Below, piece by piece: positions 14,354-17,712 of a DNA stretch of 17,712 nt (its first letter is position 1; every line of letters starts with the position of its first letter). The notes under the pieces are model-generated. The model made no database searches. It was not told the origin of the DNA and saw only the letters and a list, made by a program, of their open reading frames with translations. The stretch lies in contig JAEZIU010000009.1 in NCBI GenBank assembly GCA_023436485.1, positions 1 to 17,712 on the forward strand, read 5' to 3'. Position numbers and translations under genes: made by a program. Origin of the DNA: Bacillota bacterium (lineage in GTDB: Bacteria > Bacillota > Clostridia > Acetivibrionales > DSM-1351).

Positions 14354-16090
14354 TTACCTGTAATATTGTAAAACAATCTGGACATTTTTATATCCATTGA
14401 ATTCATTTATATCAATATTGAAAATAATATCCAATTTTACATTATTTACACCGCCTTCATACATCTTTCGCAACTCTGTCTCCCCAAACCTTTGCGAAAC
14501 ATATGTATCGAACTCATCAATGTTCCCGAAGTAAATACAATCAAGAAAACTATTTCCTCCCTGCAATTTAAGCTTTAATACTTTTCTTTCGTTTCCGAAT
14601 ACTGACGAACGTTTTATTGATATATCCTTCTCGGCAAAAAGAGGTTTCGAATTTCCCTTTCCGTAAGGCTCCAAATAATTTAATTCTTCTGCAGTCCTTA
14701 AATTTATAGCTGACAACGGTATACGTGCGTCAATGTATATTTTAGGAATGAGATCCTCGTCTGTGAGGGTAGCAATACTGTTTATTTTTTTCCTTAAAAC
14801 ATCAACTTTGTCAGCATCCAAACTAAATCCGGCTGCCATTGGATGTCCTCCAAATTTCGTAAATAGTTCCCTACACTTTGACAGCTCCTCAAACATATTA
14901 TATTGTTCTATAGACCTGCCCGAGCCTTTTACACAATTCTCTCCGCTGGTAAGTACAAATGTGGGAACATTATATTTTTCTCTTACCTTTCCCGCGATAA
15001 TACCCGCAATACTTTCATGAATGTCAGGCTTATAAACTACCAAAACCCTGTCACTCTTTAACTTGCTGTTTTCTATGGTTTCAATAGTATCCTCAACTCC
15101 TTGAATGGTCATACTCTTTCTTTCATTGTTGAGGTCATATAATTCGGCAGCCAAGGACATTGCTTCCTGTTCATCATCGCTCAACAGTAATTTCAACCCC
15201 TTCATAGCCCAATCAAGCCTTCCGGAGGCATTTATACAAGGACCTATTATAAAACCTAAATGGTACACGCTGATATTTTTTCCCAATATCCCCGTTTTCT
15301 GTAATAACGCTTTTAGTCCGATATTTTTTGTATCGGATATTACATTAAGACCCTGCCTTACAAGAATCCTGTTTTCATCAGTCAGGTCAACTACGTCGCA
15401 AACAGTCGCAATTGCTACAAACTCATAAAACTCCGTTTCCTCCTCCCGAGGAATACACATTTCTTCATATAGCACCTTTATAAATTTAAACGCCACTCCT
15501 GCCCCGCAAAGTAATTTAAAAGGATACTGACAATCAGCCTGCTTCATATCTATAATTGCATCAGCTTCAGGTATAGAATCAGGTACATCATGGTGGTCTG
15601 TAACTATAACTGTCATGCCGGATTCTCTTGCATATTGTATCTGTTCTTTCGCAGCAATACCGTTGTCACAGGTTATAATAGTGTCAATCCCGTCACTAAG
15701 CGCCTTTTCGATTAAGCTGTTGTTTATTCCGTAGCCGTCCAGTATTCTGTGAGGAATGGCATAGTCTACGGCAGCCCCGCACCTTGCCAAAGCTTTATAC
15801 AAAATATACGTACTTACAACCCCGTCAACATCGTAGTCTCCGATTATTCTTATTTTTTTACTATCCTTTATTTTTTCTCGGATGATTGAAACACCCTTTA
15901 CCAGATCCTTCATTTGCCTTGGATCATACAAACCTCGACTATCGGCTTTTATAAATTTTCTGGCATTATCTATATCCTTTATGCCTCTGTTTACTATTAT
16001 CCTGCAAAGGAGTTCGCTGATTCCCAATTCCTTTGACATTTCCTTAAAATCAAACTTGGGATTCCTTAGTATCCACTTTTGCAATTCCAT
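14354..16090 (-). CDS. recJ: Single-stranded-DNA-specific 5'-3' exonuclease RecJ
   Basis: A 578-residue DHH/DHHA1 nuclease acting in recombination and mismatch/base-excision repair. The metal-binding motifs are in order: DYDVDG (85-90), CDNG (141-144), DHHD (165-168) and NASGR (287-291). The DHHA1 domain shows HESIAGIIAGKV (358-369), GSGRS (389-393) and GGHPMAAGFS (414-423). The remaining roughly 130 residues fit the OB-fold. The protein stops there, so it has the compact E. coli-like length and lacks the C-terminal extension of the longer Bacillus form. GGGGG lies just before the ATG, with spacing of only about 3 bases. It follows holA by 19 bp, in one operon. Confidence 0.95.
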   Translation of the reverse strand: MELQKWILRNPKFDFKEMSKELGISELLCRIIVNRGIKDIDNARKFIKADSRGLYDPRQMKDLVKGVSIIREKIKDSKKIRIIGDYDVDGVVSTYILYKALARCGAAVDYAIPHRILDGYGINNSLIEKALSDGIDTIITCDNGIAAKEQIQYARESGMTVIVTDHHDVPDSIPEADAIIDMKQADCQYPFKLLCGAGVAFKFIKVLYEEMCIPREEETEFYEFVAIATVCDVVDLTDENRILVRQGLNVISDTKNIGLKALLQKTGILGKNISVYHLGFIIGPCINASGRLDWAMKGLKLLLSDDEQEAMSLAAELYDLNNERKSMTIQGVEDTIETIENSKLKSDRVLVVYKPDIHESIAGIIAGKVREKYNVPTFVLTSGENCVKGSGRSIEQYNMFEELSKCRELFTKFGGHPMAAGFSLDADKVDVLRKKINSIATLTDEDLIPKIYIDARIPLSAINLRTAEELNYLEPYGKGNSKPLFAEKDISIKRSSVFGNERKVLKLKLQGGNSFLDCIYFGNIDEFDTYVSQRFGETELRKMYEGGVNNVKLDIIFNIDINEFNGYKNVQIVLQYYR

Positions 16091-16109
16091 TGACCCCCAT
16101 ATATTAATA

Positions 16110-17126
16110 TTACTTCATTGAAGCTATTAAAAGCTCTATAGCTGTTCTATCAGTCATTTTTCCGGTTTTTATGGATTCGTCCAATTCAAGGCTGTAATAC
16201 ATTGCCTTTTCCAAAATACATATTTCCATATTCCGACTTAAACCCAGAACTTTCGATGCAACAAAAGGTGTCAGTCCCATTTGCTTTGCTGCTGCATCCT
16301 CTCTAACTCCCTGCTGTTTTAATAATTTCATTCTGTAAACCATTCTTATCTGTCTGACAATCATGAACATTATTTTCTGCATTGGTTCCTTTAAAGAAGC
16401 CATATCATTCAATAGCATTAGTGCTTTGGAGATGTTGCCTTCCGCCACAGCATCCGTAAGATCAAAAATTCTGCTTTTTATGGTTTTGGTACATACTGAC
16501 TGGACATCCTCAATGGATATCTGCTGTTTATCACCTGTAAAATTCACTATTTTGTCAATTTCGTTCAACAGTTCTACCATGGAGTATTCACTGTTCTCAA
16601 CTATATACGATGCTGCAATAGGGTCTATTGTTTTCTTATGGCTTTTAAAGACCTTTGCTACCCATTTCACAAGATCCGCCGGTTTTTGATAATCAAACTC
16701 TACAACTAGTCCTTTTTTCTTAATAACATTTACCAGTTTTATTCTTTTGTCTACTTCCTGTTCCACAAAAATAAGGCATGTATAGGGAGCAATATTTTCA
16801 ATATAGTCTGCAAGTTTATTGTTTTCTGATTTCTTGTCAGAACCTTCACCCACACCTTTTTTTGACTTGAAGAAGCCGGAGTTTCTTGTAATAACGAGCT
16901 TTTTATCACTAAAAACAGGCATTGTCTCACAGTTTGCTATAAGTGTTTCAGTATCTTTTTTACCTTCCAGGTATATATAATTTAAATCTTTGGTTTCTTC
17001 ATCAACAATCAGGTTGGCTATTGAATTCATATAGTACTTTATCAGATAATCTTCCTGACCATAAAAGAGGTATACATTTTGCAGTTTGTTTTCCTTTAGC
17101 TCTTTTTTTAATATATCAAAACTCAT
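16110..17126 (-). CDS. holA: DNA polymerase III subunit delta
   Basis: A 338-residue clamp-loader subunit, close to the length of E. coli HolA (about 343). The N-terminus has the family pattern of a short helix followed by NVYLFYGQEDYLIKYY (17-32), equivalent to the degenerate Walker A strand. The middle contains ETMPVFSDKKLVITRNSGFF (106-125 region), typical of delta. The C-terminal collar domain is helical, with KEPMQKIMFMIVRQIRMVYRM. Delta opens the beta sliding clamp as part of the pentameric loader. The start has AGAGGAAG upstream and lies 24 bp after the comEC-like gene, an arrangement common in Firmicutes. Confidence 0.93.
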   Translation of the reverse strand: MSFDILKKELKENKLQNVYLFYGQEDYLIKYYMNSIANLIVDEETKDLNYIYLEGKKDTETLIANCETMPVFSDKKLVITRNSGFFKSKKGVGEGSDKKSENNKLADYIENIAPYTCLIFVEQEVDKRIKLVNVIKKKGLVVEFDYQKPADLVKWVAKVFKSHKKTIDPIAASYIVENSEYSMVELLNEIDKIVNFTGDKQQISIEDVQSVCTKTIKSRIFDLTDAVAEGNISKALMLLNDMASLKEPMQKIMFMIVRQIRMVYRMKLLKQQGVREDAAAKQMGLTPFVASKVLGLSRNMEICILEKAMYYSLELDESIKTGKMTDRTAIELLIASMK

Positions 17127-17150
17127 ATTCTTCCTCTTTTTATTATATTT

Positions 17151-17712
17151 TTAAGGTATCATTGTACTAATACTAAACCCGTTTCCGTAGCTGGTTGCAA
17201 TAACTGCTCCGTTTTCGTCTGTTCTAAAAAGGTTTGCCCCATTCTCTTCAATTGTGTCAATAACAAATTGGCTTGGATGCCCAAAATTGTTTCGACCTAC
17301 CGAAACAACAGCATATTTCGGCTTTACACTTTTTATGTACTCATTACCAGACGAACCCGGTGAACCGTGATGCCCTACTTTTATTATATCCGCTTTTAAA
17401 TCCAGACCTTGTTTTATCATTCTCTCCTCTGACGGTATTCCGCTATCACCTGTGAGCAAAACTTTTATATTCCTATAAACTAATTTTAACACTAATGAGC
17501 TTTCATTCAAATCCTCTTGGGCAAGACTGTCCATTTTATAAGGCAACGGATTTAATACTTCAAATACCGTTTCGTTATCAAGCTTTATTCTATCTCCCTG
17601 CTTACATTTGACTACTGAAATATTTTTTTCTTTGCAGATACTATTTATTTTCTCCAATCCCCGTCCATCGGTTTCAGGGACTATGACTGTTCCCACAGAC
17701 AGTTCCCTGAGG
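17151..17712 (-). CDS. comEC: ComEC/Rec2-like protein, C-terminal metallo-beta-lactamase domain (5' end outside window)
   Basis: Only the last 186 residues are visible; the frame is open to the right edge (LRELSVGTVIVPE), so the gene begins outside. A GTG at 17696 is probably internal, because the preceding codons continue the domain. Motifs are LLTGDSG, VGHHGS and FGHPS, the order seen in the C-terminal MBL domain of ComEC. In competence proteins this domain is thought to degrade the non-transported DNA strand beside the membrane channel. The position directly before holA is the usual place of comEC in Firmicutes. A stand-alone secreted ComEC-like hydrolase without the channel cannot be excluded from this fragment. 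Confidence 0.72.
   Translation of the reverse strand, partial: LRELSVGTVIVPETDGRGLEKINSICKEKNISVVKCKQGDRIKLDNETVFEVLNPLPYKMDSLAQEDLNESSLVLKLVYRNIKVLLTGDSGIPSEERMIKQGLDLKADIIKVGHHGSPGSSGNEYIKSVKPKYAVVSVGRNNFGHPSQFVIDTIEENGANLFRTDENGAVIATSYGNGFSISTMIP

Overview
The window is low-GC Firmicutes DNA, most likely from a mesophilic cellulolytic clostridium of the Ruminiclostridium (Clostridium cellulolyticum) type. The grounds are AT-rich intergenic regions, strong GGAGG ribosome-binding sites, a gene order typical of Clostridia, and a secreted glycoside hydrolase with a type I dockerin whose cohesin-recognition residues (Ala-Leu in both repeats) match the C. cellulolyticum pattern. All twelve genes lie on the minus strand, so transcription runs from the right edge to the left edge.

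In transcription order: the right edge (17712-14354) carries the end of a comEC-like competence gene, holA (DNA polymerase III delta) and recJ, closely spaced and ending in a strong hairpin at 14287-14314. Next is a stand-alone gene (14078-12462) for a secreted GH43-CBM6-dockerin enzyme, with its own promoter candidate and a downstream hairpin at 12364-12412. It sits inside an otherwise housekeeping block. Then come apt, relA/spoT, dtd, a glyoxalase II-like metallo-beta-lactamase gene and hemZ (12214-6852), very tightly packed behind a promoter just upstream of apt.

The intergenic region 6851-6463 holds a textbook T-box leader (TTGACA-17-TAAAAT promoter, Stem I, antiterminator T-box sequence, terminator with U-run) in front of hisS-aspS. 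Its specifier region reads GACAC, in which an Asp codon (GAC) and a His codon (CAC) overlap. This suggests that one leader could monitor both tRNAs needed by the two synthetases it controls. The HisRS itself has a eukaryal/archaeal-looking catalytic core rather than the Bacillus type.

The left edge (3242-1) is the first 1080 codons of a very large protein with two ASKHA ATPase/activase modules of the 2-hydroxyacyl-CoA dehydratase activator family, followed by a cysteine-bearing DUF2229-type region. The gene runs off the window. Its substrate is unknown.

I found no CRISPR array, tRNA, rRNA, insertion sequence, prophage gene or obviously new defence system. The items most worth a second look are the possible dual-specificity T-box, the double activase and the isolated cellulosomal gene.
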